NCBI RefSeq assembly: GCF_030908215.1
Contig: NZ_JAVFJK010000003.1
Span: 333,259-397,258 of the forward strand
Origin: Sinomonas sp. ASV486
GTDB taxonomy: Bacteria; Actinomycetota; Actinomycetes; Actinomycetales; Micrococcaceae
Length of the DNA: 64,000 nt
Reading direction: 5' to 3'
The translations under genes were made by a program, and so were the position numbers. This document shows, in pieces, positions 18,259-26,255 of this stretch. Each line of letters starts with the position of its first letter. The stretch's first letter is position 1. The notes beneath the pieces are model-generated. The model did not search any database. It was not told the origin of the DNA and worked only from the letters and a program-made list of their open reading frames with translations.

Positions 18259-18788
18259 ACTGCGTCCTTTGTCTCTGTGAACAGGGCGATGACGTTGGAG
18301 GGGATGGAGGGTCCGAGTCGGACGAGGTCGCGTCCTGCGGCCAGCCTCATTTGCTCAGAGAATCCCCTGTCCGGCGATATCACAACGACGCGAATCCCTG
18401 CGGCCTTCAAAGCCGCAACGGCGTAGGCGAAAGCATGATCTCCGGAGGCCAACACCACCTGGTCGTAGTGGGCGGCGACCCACAGGATGTCCTCGATGAC
18501 CTCGAGCAGTGCAGTGTCAGCCCCGTCCTTCCCGCTGCGGGCAAGACGCTGGGCGGAACCTGTCCAGCCGAAGTAGGCGGCTGGCGCGTTGTGGTGGCTG
18601 ACGGCGATTACAGTGTGGTCGCCGTGCCCGGGCTCCACGGCCGCATGGATTCGAGTTCGGATCCTGGCTACATCTCCGGCACTTGGCTCGCAGGTGCAGG
18701 CCATGTTCTCGAGGTCGACCACATACAGGGTCCGACCGCGCAGCCCGCGGACCTTGGTAGCCCTCGACGGGCTGTACTGCCGATCCAT
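18255..18788 (-). CDS. NYN/PIN-like domain nuclease
   Basis: This is a 177-residue protein of the NYN branch of the PIN-like nucleases, which are mostly metal-dependent RNases. The expected acidic sites are present: Asp25 in LYVVDLENMA, Asp91 in GADTALLE and Asp117 in VLASGDHAF. The last strand, AGIRVVVIS, is followed by a short C-terminal tail. It is the first gene of the locus, and its stop overlaps the start of the HTH-methyltransferase. The start is uncertain: ATG 18788 is used because the fold begins soon after, but the frame is open to ATG 18857 and neither has a strong ribosome site. Its substrate is unknown. The place at the head of a restriction locus suggests an RNA-cutting or sensing role in defence. 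Confidence 0.8.
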   Translation of the reverse strand: MDRQYSPSRATKVRGLRGRTLYVVDLENMACTCEPSAGDVARIRTRIHAAVEPGHGDHTVIAVSHHNAPAAYFGWTGSAQRLARSGKDGADTALLEVIEDILWVAAHYDQVVLASGDHAFAYAVAALKAAGIRVVVISPDRGFSEQMRLAAGRDLVRLGPSIPSNVIALFTETKDAV

Positions 18789-19342
18789 AAGGATTGTCCG
18801 ATCCGTGAAGGAGCCCCTACAAGGAAAGACAATACACATCGATCCACGTGATGTCAAAGCGGGAAGTCAGTTCACAACTGTAGAGGTTGTTCCGATCGGT
18901 TTGCACACATCGAATTTGCTGCGGACGGATGGTAGTTCTGGGAGCCTCAGCATCGACCAGGTCGAATCATGTAGCCCCCCCCCGCCAAGAGTGCGATGTC
19001 CAGGCAGTCGAGGACCCCCGGCGAAAACACCCGTCGGCACCGGTCTCGACGCCCCGAAGCCCAAGGGAGCGCCCGGTCGTGACGGCTCGGGAGGTCTCGG
19101 CAATTAGCCGGCGAGCCGAGGCGTCACGCGCCAAGGGGCGGGCATGTCGGCGGCAGTGCACCAAGCTGGGAGGTGACTCACCAATGAGGACAACGAGCTG
19201 CAAACGGAAGCACCGATATGGGTTCAGCCTGCCGGGACAGCCGGCCAGCCACAGCACGTACATACGTCGCGTGCATCTGCACCAGACCTCGTCGTGCGGA
19301 GGCCTCACGGATCATCGGCCCAGCGGATAACCCCCAGGTCAC

Positions 19343-19369
19343 ACGGTGGGGCCACCGTGGCCCCACCGT
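19343..19369. repeat. long palindrome, copy 1
   Basis: Two perfect 13-base arms (ACGGTGGGGCCAC and its complement) surround one central C. The palindrome sits in a wider unit of about 40 bases shared with the copy at 19803. It could form a very stable hairpin in RNA or be a binding site for a dimeric protein. No T-run follows on either strand, so it is not a typical terminator. Confidence 0.85.
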
Positions 19370-19802
19370 CAAAGGCGAATGGGAGGACCGGGAACAGGCC
19401 GCGTCAGGACAACGGCCCGAAACACTCGTACATGGGCCCTGGAACGTATCAGCGAACTGCAGCGCCTCGCCGAGGCTCCCAGCCAACCCGCTGCGCTCCG
19501 AGACGGTGCGATCGCGGAACTGGTGGGGATCGATGCGTCGGGAGCGCGCTGGGCAGGATGCCGGCCCGGGTGCGCGCATCCGAGGCGGAGACCACCAACC
19601 CGCCTGGAACATCTCGCCGCCGAGGCACTCGCCCGCGTCCACGCCGTACAGAAACGCGGCAGCCACCCCCGCCCTGCACGGATACCCGCAGCGGTGACGG
19701 TGATGGTCCGGGCGTTGGTGCTGACCCTAGGACGAGCTCGCCAAGCTTCCTGCGACGGCGGGGCGTCCCGGTTCGCCGTCGACGGGCATAAGCCGACGTC
19801 GC

Positions 19803-19829
19803 ACGGTGCCGCCACGGTGGCGGCATCGT
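19803..19829. repeat. long palindrome, copy 2
   Basis: Arms of 13 bases (ACGGTGCCGCCAC and GTGGCGGCATCGT) flank one central G. The single mismatch is a G-T pair, which still pairs in RNA. Compared with copy 1 the bases at arm positions 7-8 changed from GG to CC, and the opposite arm changed to match. Outside the arms, GTCnC before and GTCAA..GC.AAT after are also shared with copy 1. Confidence 0.85.
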
Positions 19830-20154
19830 CAACGCCAATCAGATGACGACGAAGCCCGCTCCCAGTTTCCCACGCAGGTGCGCGGAAGATGGTCGGAGCC
19901 TCCATCGTCGGCGTCACGCTCGGCTGGGCCTTGAGCCCCGAGGACGTGCACGAGCTGACCGTCCCCATTGGTGAAGAGGCCATCACCTGCTCCACCATGA
20001 TGAGAGATATGGCACCGCTCAGCACAGCGTCTCCCGTCCCACGAGTGCCCCCTCACGCCGCCCGATACGATCTTTGCCCACCCGTTGGGCATCGCTTTCG
20101 TCCATTGCACTCCGCACCACCCAGCGTCGCACGCAAGCAGGCAGCCGGGGAAGA

Positions 20155-21336
20155 TCACGCGTCCCTCGCGAACGCACGCTCGAGCATCTCGGCGGTGGCC
20201 GGGTTCACCATCTCGTTGCGGCGGATGTAGTGCGCGATGGTGATCTTCGGGTCCGTGTGGCCGAGCAGCTCGGCGGCGAGGTCGACCCCGGCCGCGGCGC
20301 TGATCGCGGTCGCGACGGTCCGGCGGAACATGTGCGGGGTGACCCCGGTGATCCCGGCGAGGTCCATCACATGGCGGAGCTGGCGCCGGACGTTGTTTGT
20401 CGTCAGCGGCGTTCCCTCCCGGCTTGAGAACAGCAGGGCATCCAGGGACGGGTCCTTCACCTGCACCAGCCGGCGCCGCACGGCCTCGGCGGTGAACGAC
20501 GGGATCGCCACGGTGCGGCGCGACTTCGCCGTCTTGGGGTGGTCCTGCCGCACGGTCGGCTCGCCACGGTGGCTGACGATCGTGCCGGCGATCCGGATCG
20601 AGGGCGGGGCCGCGGTGATGTCGACGTCCCGGCGCCGGATGGCCAGGACCTCCCCGATGCGGGCGGACGTGCCGAGCATGACCTCCACGATCGCGCCCAG
20701 CTGGCCGTCCGGCCTGGGCCCGGAGGGGGATCTGCCGGCCTCCCAGTAGGCGATCGCGGCGCGGATCGCGTTGACCTCCGCCGGGGTGAGCGCGTCCGGG
20801 GTCCTGACGGGGCGGTGCAGGCGGGCGACGTGGTCGACGGGGTTCCGCGGCAGGACCTCGTGCCGCACGGCCAGGGCGAGGGCGAGCCGCAGTACGACGC
20901 GGGCGTGCTTGGCCTTGGCGTAGGACTGCTTGGCGAGCTGCTTGAGGAACTGGTCGCATCGGGCGACGCCGATCTCCCGGAGCGTGAGCCCTGCGAAGGC
21001 GGGGAGCACGAGGGTGCGCATGTCGCGCTCGTAGAGCTGCCGGGTCGCGGTCGCGAGCCGCCCCTCGAGGTCGATGTCCTCGAGCCAGTACTCGACCAGG
21101 TCGGGGAACGGGCTGTCCGGCGCGAGTGTCCCGGTCGTCGGGGCGAGCAGGTTGCGTTCGGCGCATTTGGCCTTCAGCGCGCGGGTCGCGGCCGCGGCGC
21201 TGGCGGCGCTGGCCTGCACGAGCCGCGCGACGCCGTCCCAGTCCCGGTAGCGGGTGCGGGCCTCGACCAGGCCGCTCGGGCGGCGGCGGGTGGTGATCTC
21301 GCCGTAGGTGCCGATCGTCACGCGGGGGCGGCTCAC
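20155..21336 (-). CDS. int: tyrosine site-specific recombinase (element integrase)
   Basis: A 393-residue phage/ICE-type integrase carries out integration and excision of the mobile element. It has an N-terminal arm-binding part (TIGTYGEITTRRRPSGLVEA), a SAM-like core-binding domain at about 75-170 and the catalytic domain. The catalytic residues are Arg226 (TSARIGEV), His335/Arg338 (HMFRRT), His360 (LGHTD) and Tyr370 (IAHYIRR). All are present. It starts at GTG 21336, four bases after the stop of the excisionase gene, so the two form an operon. The pair sits beside tRNA-Pro and a candidate attachment core, the normal place for such a gene. Confidence 0.93.
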   Translation of the reverse strand: MSRPRVTIGTYGEITTRRRPSGLVEARTRYRDWDGVARLVQASAASAAAATRALKAKCAERNLLAPTTGTLAPDSPFPDLVEYWLEDIDLEGRLATATRQLYERDMRTLVLPAFAGLTLREIGVARCDQFLKQLAKQSYAKAKHARVVLRLALALAVRHEVLPRNPVDHVARLHRPVRTPDALTPAEVNAIRAAIAYWEAGRSPSGPRPDGQLGAIVEVMLGTSARIGEVLAIRRRDVDITAAPPSIRIAGTIVSHRGEPTVRQDHPKTAKSRRTVAIPSFTAEAVRRRLVQVKDPSLDALLFSSREGTPLTTNNVRRQLRHVMDLAGITGVTPHMFRRTVATAISAAAGVDLAAELLGHTDPKITIAHYIRRNEMVNPATAEMLERAFARDA

Positions 21337-21340
21337 CGGG

Positions 21341-21574
21341 TCACCGCCGATCCGGCTGCGGCGCTGGGTCGCGCTGCGCCTCGATCCAGGCGGTCACGTC
21401 GTCCACGGCGAACTTGAGGTGCTTGCCGAACCGGTACGCGCGCGGCCCGAGGCCGCGGGCGCGCCAGTCGTAGACCGTGGAGACCGGGACGCCGAGGTAG
21501 GCCGAGAGCTCGCGGATATCGAGCAGTGCCGGCAGGCCGGTCTGGGGCGTCGGGAGGGGTGCTGGAGTGCTCAT
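21341..21574 (-). CDS. xis: excisionase-like HTH protein
   Basis: A 77-residue protein starts MSTPAPLPTPQTGLPALLDI. It has a MerR/excisionase-type winged helix: LDIRELSAYLGVPVSTVYDW, then ARGLGPRAYRFGKHLKFAVDD with the usual W-I-E end. Such proteins bend DNA at the attachment site and steer the integrase towards excision. Small size, basic charge and position directly before the integrase support this. The frame is open to 21661, but the extra N-terminal part is Arg/Pro-rich and unlike the family. Confidence 0.85.
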   Translation of the reverse strand: MSTPAPLPTPQTGLPALLDIRELSAYLGVPVSTVYDWRARGLGPRAYRFGKHLKFAVDDVTAWIEAQRDPAPQPDRR

Positions 21575-21697
21575 GCCCGGCAGGTGCGCCGGGCGCCCCT
21601 TGCCATCCGGGAGGGTCCGGGAGGAACGCCGTCGGGCCGGACGAGGGGGCTGCGAGGGCACCTCGCGGGAGGGGTTTTTGATGGGTATTTGATGGCC

Positions 21698-21720
21698 GGT
21701 TCAAATCTCACCTACGCAGA
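21698..21720 (+). other. candidate attachment-site core (tRNA-like 3' fragment)
   Basis: The sequence GGTTCAAATCTCACCTACGC resembles the T-loop and 3' end of a plus-strand tRNA, but no tRNA body lies upstream and the T-stem does not pair with the bases before it. Immediately downstream is a hairpin, as at a real tRNA 3' end. This is what the right junction of an element inserted in a tRNA 3' end looks like. The second copy should be at the left end of the element, outside this window. Confidence 0.4.
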
Positions 21721-21721
21721 A

Positions 21722-21749
21722 GCCGCGGGAACCCTTGGGTTTCCGCGGC
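21722..21749. terminator. GC-rich hairpin between the att candidate and tRNA-Pro
   Basis: GCCGCGGGAACCC pairs with GGGTTTCCGCGGC around a TT centre with one wobble pair. It lies four bases beyond the 3' end of tRNA-Pro on the minus strand and just after the tRNA-like fragment on the plus strand, so it could serve both converging transcripts. No T-run follows on either side. Confidence 0.6.
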
Positions 21750-21753
21750 CTCG

Positions 21754-21830
<77 letters not shown>

Positions 21831-21954
21831 AACATCGCCAGCCGTTACCGCTCTCGCGACCCGCCAAGCAACCGCTCCAGCATATAGGAAGGCCGCCGAT
21901 CACGCGAATCGACAAGGCCCCGGCGAGCCTCCTCGAAGGCGGCCAGCACATCGG

Positions 21955-22551
21955 TTAAAGGCTTGCCAGAAGGGCCCGCGCGGAGTCGATATAGTACCCG
22001 GCAAACTCATGACCGCGGAGCGCGGACTGGATCGCAAAGCCCTGGATGATTCCCATGACGGCTGGGGCGAGCCGCCTGCCCTCGGCTGCCGCCTCAGCAC
22101 GATCCAGGCCACGCGCTGAGGACAGCCACAGCGCGAGGTACGCCTCGATGTGGCCTCCGATTTCGTCGAGGATCCCCCGCCCGATCTCACTGAGCGAGTC
22201 GTTGCGCACAGCTTCTCCCCAGACCTGGACGGCGACACCGGGGAAGAACTCCGTCTCGATGAGCCCCAGCATGAGCGCAGGGATCGCCTCAGCGGGCGCC
22301 GGCATCGGGTCTTGATCGCGAAGCCGCTCAAGCGCCGTCATGCGCTCTTGGAAGACGCGGCGCCCGACGTCGACGACAAGCTCTTCCTTGCTGCGGTAGT
22401 ACACGTACACGGCCCCCGCGGACAGTCCTGCCTCGGCAATGATGTCTGCCATCGAGACGTTCGAGAAGCCCTTGTGGGCCACGCACGCCAAGGCGGCACC
22501 CTGGATCCGCTCGCGCATCGCCGCGCGGTGTTCATCACTGACCTTCGGCAT
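21955..22551 (-). CDS. TetR family transcriptional regulator
   Basis: A 198-residue repressor starts at ATG 22551 (MPKVSDEHRAAMRERIQGAA) right after a GGAGGT site; the longer frame to 22659 runs over the operator. The N-terminal helix-turn-helix is ADIIAEAGLSAGAVYVYYRSK. The rest is a helical ligand-binding domain with no family-specific residue that I can use to guess the ligand. It is transcribed away from a membrane protein with a shared control region that has a perfect palindrome, so it very likely represses that gene and itself. It lies just outside tRNA-Pro. Confidence 0.9.
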   Translation of the reverse strand: MPKVSDEHRAAMRERIQGAALACVAHKGFSNVSMADIIAEAGLSAGAVYVYYRSKEELVVDVGRRVFQERMTALERLRDQDPMPAPAEAIPALMLGLIETEFFPGVAVQVWGEAVRNDSLSEIGRGILDEIGGHIEAYLALWLSSARGLDRAEAAAEGRRLAPAVMGIIQGFAIQSALRGHEFAGYYIDSARALLASL

Positions 22552-22576
22552 ACCTCCACGGTACAGGATAAAAAAC

Positions 22577-22588
22577 GAATGATCATTC
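22577..22588. promoter_or_regulatory. probable TetR operator
   Basis: GAATGATCATTC is a perfect 12-base palindrome in an AT-rich gap between the divergent tetR and membrane-protein genes. A looser copy, GAACAAGCATTC, lies at 22620-22631, closer to the membrane-protein start. TetR-family operators are usually such inverted repeats between the two genes. Confidence 0.65.
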
Positions 22589-22661
22589 TTGACTTCGAAC
22601 ACCTCGCAGGCACAATGGAGAACAAGCATTCTTTTTCCACCAACCCCGAGAGGCCGCACTC

Positions 22662-23798
22662 ATGTCCACGGCAACCGCACGAGCCGACGCCGAACACCGC
22701 TCCAAGCCGGTGTCCGGGCCCCACACGCCCTGGACCCACGCCGTCCGCACCGCTGTCCTCGCGGCCGTGGCCGTGTGCGTGGTCCTGCTCGCCTTCGCCT
22801 GGCCGAGCGTCACCGCCAAGGTCCAGAACCTCCCCGTCGCGGCGGTCGGATCTGCCGAACAGATCGCCCAGATCACCTCGAAGGCGCCCGAGGGCGCGCT
22901 CAATGTCAGGACGGCCGCGAGCCGTGACGAAGCCGTTGACCTCATCCGCCACCGCGAGGTCTACGGAGCGATCGTGCTCGGCAGCGCGCCCGAGATCCTG
23001 GTCGCGAGCGCCGGCAGCCCCGTGGCATCGCAAGCGCTGACACAGATGGGCGCCCAGATGCAGTCCCAGATCCAGAGCCAGGCCATCGCCGCGCTGCAGG
23101 CCGCGCTGAAGCAGGCAGCCGCGGCCGCCCAGCAGGCAGCGGCGGGCGGGCAGGCGCCGTCGTCCGCCAAGGCCCCGCAGTCATCCCAGACCCCGCCGCA
23201 GGCGATCCCCACGGTGACCGTGACCGACGTCGTGCCCCTCTCCCCCGATGATCCGCGCGGCACAGGCCTGGCCGTAGCAGGCCTCCCGCTCGCGATGGGC
23301 GGCATGATCGGCGGCGTCCTCATCTCGCTTCTCGTCTCGGGGACGTGGCGCCGGCTCGGAGCGATCCTCGCCTACGGCGTCCTCGCGGGGCTGGGCCTGG
23401 CGGGCATCCTGCAGGGCTGGTTCCACATCCTGCAGGGGGACTTCTCGGCGAATGCCAGCGCCATCGGACTCGGGGTCGTCGCCACGGCCGCGATCATCGT
23501 GGGCCTCAACGCGCTCATCGGGCGGGCGGGCATCGCCCTCGGCGCGGTCATCACGCTCTTCGTGGGCAACCCGCTCTCGTCGCTCACCCAGCCCAAGGAG
23601 TTCCTGCCGGCGCCGTGGGGCGACCTCGGCCAGTGGCTCGTGCCCGGCGCCTCGGGCACGCTCCTGCGCGACCTCTCCTACTTCCCGGACGCGGCCACGG
23701 CCTTCCCGTGGCTCGTGCTGGCGGGGTGGGCGGTCCTCGGCGCGGTGCTCATCGCCGTCGGGCACTTCCGGAACGAGCCCGCCGTCGCCGACGTGTAG
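22662..23798 (+). CDS. YhgE/Pip-like multi-pass membrane protein
   Basis: A 378-residue protein has one N-terminal membrane segment at about 28-48 (AVLAAVAVCVVLLAFAWP). An outside region of about 150 residues follows, with a Gln/Ala-rich coiled coil (about 125-175). Five or more further membrane segments lie between about 205 and 370. This layout is that of ABC-2/YhgE-Pip family exporters, some of which take part in secretion or stress resistance; no ATPase is encoded nearby. The TetR gene faces it across a shared palindrome, so it is probably a substrate-inducible exporter component. Its substrate cannot be told from the sequence. Confidence 0.75.
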   Translation: MSTATARADAEHRSKPVSGPHTPWTHAVRTAVLAAVAVCVVLLAFAWPSVTAKVQNLPVAAVGSAEQIAQITSKAPEGALNVRTAASRDEAVDLIRHREVYGAIVLGSAPEILVASAGSPVASQALTQMGAQMQSQIQSQAIAALQAALKQAAAAAQQAAAGGQAPSSAKAPQSSQTPPQAIPTVTVTDVVPLSPDDPRGTGLAVAGLPLAMGGMIGGVLISLLVSGTWRRLGAILAYGVLAGLGLAGILQGWFHILQGDFSANASAIGLGVVATAAIIVGLNALIGRAGIALGAVITLFVGNPLSSLTQPKEFLPAPWGDLGQWLVPGASGTLLRDLSYFPDAATAFPWLVLAGWAVLGAVLIAVGHFRNEPAVADV

Positions 23799-23811
23799 AC
23801 GCCCCCACGCA

Positions 23812-23855
23812 CGACGGCGGCGACGCACCCCGTGAGGGGAGCCTCGCCGCCGTCG
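23812..23855. terminator. bidirectional terminator between membrane protein and der
   Basis: CGACGGCGGCGA pairs perfectly with TCGCCGCCGTCG. A second small stem, CCCC/GGGG, sits inside the loop. It lies between two converging genes, where a shared terminator is expected. Confidence 0.75.
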
Positions 23856-23882
23856 CGGTCTCGACGTGGCCTGACGCCGCGC

Positions 23883-25442
23883 CTACTTCTTCTTCGAGCG
23901 CCGTTCGCGGACACGCATGCCGATCTCGATCGGCGTGCCCTCGAAGCCGAACGTCTCACGGAGACGGCGGGTGATGAAGCGGCGGTACCCGGGATCGAGG
24001 AAGCCCGTGGTGAAGAGCACGAACTTCGGCGGGCGGCTCTGCGCCTGGGTACCGAACAGGATGCGGGGCTGCTTGCCGCCGCGCAGGGGGTGCGGGTGCG
24101 CGGCCACGAGCTCGCCAAGGAACGCGTTGAGGCGTCCGGTCGGGATGCGCGTGTCCCAGCCGGCGAGCGCCTTCTCGAGCGCAGGCACAAGGCGGTCCTT
24201 GTGCCAGCCGGTCTTCGCCGAGATGTTCACGCGGGGCGCCCACTCGACGTGCGCGAGGTCCTTCTCGATGTCGCGCTCGAGCCAGCGGCGCCGCTCCTCG
24301 TCCATGAGGTCCCACTTGTTGAACGCGATGACGAGCGCCCGGCCGGACTCGATGGCGAGCGTCAGGATGCGCACATCCTGCTCGGAGAGCACCTCGTCCG
24401 CGCCGAGGAGCACGACGGCGACCTCCGCCTTCTCGAGCGCGGCCTGCGTGCGCAGGGAGGCGTAGTACTCGGTCCCGTGGGCCATGTGCTGGCGGCGGCG
24501 GATGCCGGCCGTGTCCACGAAGCGCCATGTCTTTCCACCGAGCTCGATGTACTCGTCAATGGGATCGCGCGTGGTACCGGCGAGCTGATTCACGACGGCG
24601 CGCTCGGACCCTGCGAGCTTGTTCAGGAGCGAGGACTTGCCCACGTTGGGCCGGCCGATGAGCGCGACGCGGCGCGGGCCACCGGTGCGCTCGACGCCCG
24701 CGATGGCCGAGAACTCGGGGAGCACCTCGAGGGCGGCGTCGAGCAGGTCCGCAACACCTCGGCCATGGAGGGCCGAGACGGGCCACGGCTGGCCGAACCC
24801 GAGGCCCCAGAGCCCCGCGGCATCGGCCTCCTGGGCGAAGTCGTCGACCTTGTTGGCAACGAGCAGCACGGGCTTCTTCGACTTGCGCAGCATCCGCATG
24901 ACGCCCTCGTCCGTCGCCGTGGCGCCCACGGTCGCATCGACGACGAAAAGGACGGCATCCGCCATGCTCACCGCAATCTCGGCCTGCTCGGCGACCATCG
25001 CGTGGATGCCCTTGGCATCGCGCTCCCAGCCGCCGGTGTCCACGAGCGTGAACTTGCGGCCGTTCCACTCGGCCGGGTACGTGACCCGGTCCCGGGTGAC
25101 GCCGGGGACATCCTCGACGACGGCCTCACGGCGTCCGATGATGCGGTTGACGAGCGTGGACTTGCCCACGTTCGGCCGGCCGATGATCGCGAGGACCGGA
25201 TCCATCCGCGTGGGAGTGTCGGCGTCCCAGGCCTCGTCCTCGCCGGCGAGGAGACGGGCGTCTTCCTCGTCGAGGTCGTAGTCGTCGAGGCCGGCGCGCA
25301 GCGTCGCGGCGCGGTGCTCCGCCTCGGCGTCGTCCATCGCGGCGAGGTGCTCGGCGACCTGGTCCTCGCCCTCGGGGGTGTAGTCCTCGGCGCCGCCACT
25401 CCCGGCTGCCTCGAGGGAGCCTGTGTCCAGGGAATCGGTCAT
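23883..25442 (-). CDS. der: ribosome assembly GTPase Der (EngA)
   Basis: Der has two GTPase domains in a row and is needed for 50S ribosomal subunit maturation. This 519-residue copy has G1 motifs [14 protein letters not shown] and [14 protein letters not shown], both NKxD motifs (ANKVDDF and FNKWDLM) and both DTGG/DTAG switch regions. It ends in a KH-like domain and a basic tail (RERRSKKK). The first 75 or so residues are an acidic, probably disordered extension usual in actinobacteria. It is the last gene of the rluB-tyrA-cmk-der minus-strand cluster, 33 bases after cmk. Confidence 0.97.
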   Translation of the reverse strand: MTDSLDTGSLEAAGSGGAEDYTPEGEDQVAEHLAAMDDAEAEHRAATLRAGLDDYDLDEEDARLLAGEDEAWDADTPTRMDPVLAIIGRPNVGKSTLVNRIIGRREAVVEDVPGVTRDRVTYPAEWNGRKFTLVDTGGWERDAKGIHAMVAEQAEIAVSMADAVLFVVDATVGATATDEGVMRMLRKSKKPVLLVANKVDDFAQEADAAGLWGLGFGQPWPVSALHGRGVADLLDAALEVLPEFSAIAGVERTGGPRRVALIGRPNVGKSSLLNKLAGSERAVVNQLAGTTRDPIDEYIELGGKTWRFVDTAGIRRRQHMAHGTEYYASLRTQAALEKAEVAVVLLGADEVLSEQDVRILTLAIESGRALVIAFNKWDLMDEERRRWLERDIEKDLAHVEWAPRVNISAKTGWHKDRLVPALEKALAGWDTRIPTGRLNAFLGELVAAHPHPLRGGKQPRILFGTQAQSRPPKFVLFTTGFLDPGYRRFITRRLRETFGFEGTPIEIGMRVRERRSKKK

Positions 25443-25475
25443 GGGAGTCTCCTTGAGAGTGTCAATGGGCGGCGC

Positions 25476-26255
25476 TCACGCACCGGCCGGGCGGCTCACG
25501 GCCGCGTGCACGACGCCGAGTACGGCGTCGACTGTCTGGTCAAAGTCAAGATCGGACGAGTCCACCGTGTAGACCCCGTCCGCTGCCTGGGTGAAGCTCG
25601 CGACTGCCGAGTCCTTCGCGTCCCGCGCGACCACCTGCTCGAGCAGGTCCTCGGCGCTCTGCGTCCCTCCGAGCTGGGCGCCGCGGCGGCGCAGTCGCGC
25701 CTCCTCCGAGGCGGTGAGCAGGAGCCGCACCTCGGCGTCGCGCGCCACGACGGTGGTGATGTCGCGGCCCTCGACCACCATGCGGCGGCCGTGCGCTGCG
25801 ATGATCGCGCGCTGGCGGCGGATCAGCTCGTCGCGCACCCCGAGGTTGGTCGCCACGGCGCTGACTGACGCGGAGATGCGCGGCTCACGGATCGCATCCG
25901 TCACGTCCGCACCGCGCACGACGACGCGCTCCGCGTCTGGGCTTGTGCTCAGCTCGAGGTCCAGGGTGCGGGCGGCCGCCTCGACCAGCTCGCCGTCGTC
26001 GAGGTCGACCTCCCGGTCGAGGCAGTCCCACGCGACGGCGCGGTACATCGCACCGGTGTCGAGGTACGCAAGCCGGAGCTGCCGGGCGACCTCCTTGGAC
26101 ACGCTCGACTTACCGGAGCCGGACGGACCGTCGATAGCGACGACCAGCGGTCGGCCGAGCCGCAGGGGCTCAGCACCGGGCGCCGGGGTGTAGCGGACGG
26201 CAGTCCCGTGCTCAGTGCTCTGAGAATTCAGCTCCGTCACTGCAATACCCGCCAT
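25476..26255 (-). CDS. cmk: (d)CMP kinase
   Basis: Cmk phosphorylates CMP and dCMP with ATP, feeding nucleotides to RNA, DNA and lipid synthesis. The 259-residue protein has the P-loop IDGPSGSGKSSVSKEVA, the CMP-binding LDTGAMYRAVAW region and the basic lid REPRISASVSAVAT and GRDITTVVARDA. It starts at ATG 26255 and has about 35 extra N-terminal residues before the fold. Its start lies 19 bases inside the end of tyrA, so the two are probably translated together. Confidence 0.96.
   Translation of the reverse strand: MAGIAVTELNSQSTEHGTAVRYTPAPGAEPLRLGRPLVVAIDGPSGSGKSSVSKEVARQLRLAYLDTGAMYRAVAWDCLDREVDLDDGELVEAAARTLDLELSTSPDAERVVVRGADVTDAIREPRISASVSAVATNLGVRDELIRRQRAIIAAHGRRMVVEGRDITTVVARDAEVRLLLTASEEARLRRRGAQLGGTQSAEDLLEQVVARDAKDSAVASFTQAADGVYTVDSSDLDFDQTVDAVLGVVHAAVSRPAGA

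Larger units (their letters stand above)
18858..20154. other. gene-poor stretch between defence locus and integrase
   Basis: No convincing gene is seen in about 1.3 kb. Open frames exist on both strands but they shadow one another and none has a recognised domain. The best is a GTG-started frame 19346-19846 on the plus strand, without a ribosome site. The stretch contains a run of nine C at 18975-18983, two related long palindromes (19343-19369 and 19803-19829) and a short hairpin with arms TGCCCA/TGGGCA at 20075-20091, which could end the integrase transcript weakly. Confidence 0.5.

Noticed and set aside
18975..18983. Run of nine C as a phase-variation tract
   Set aside because: It is not inside any credible gene or promoter, so no switching effect can be proposed.
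23832..25868. 678-residue plus-strand frame over der and cmk
   Set aside because: Antisense shadow in high-GC DNA; der and cmk have all their motifs on the other strand.
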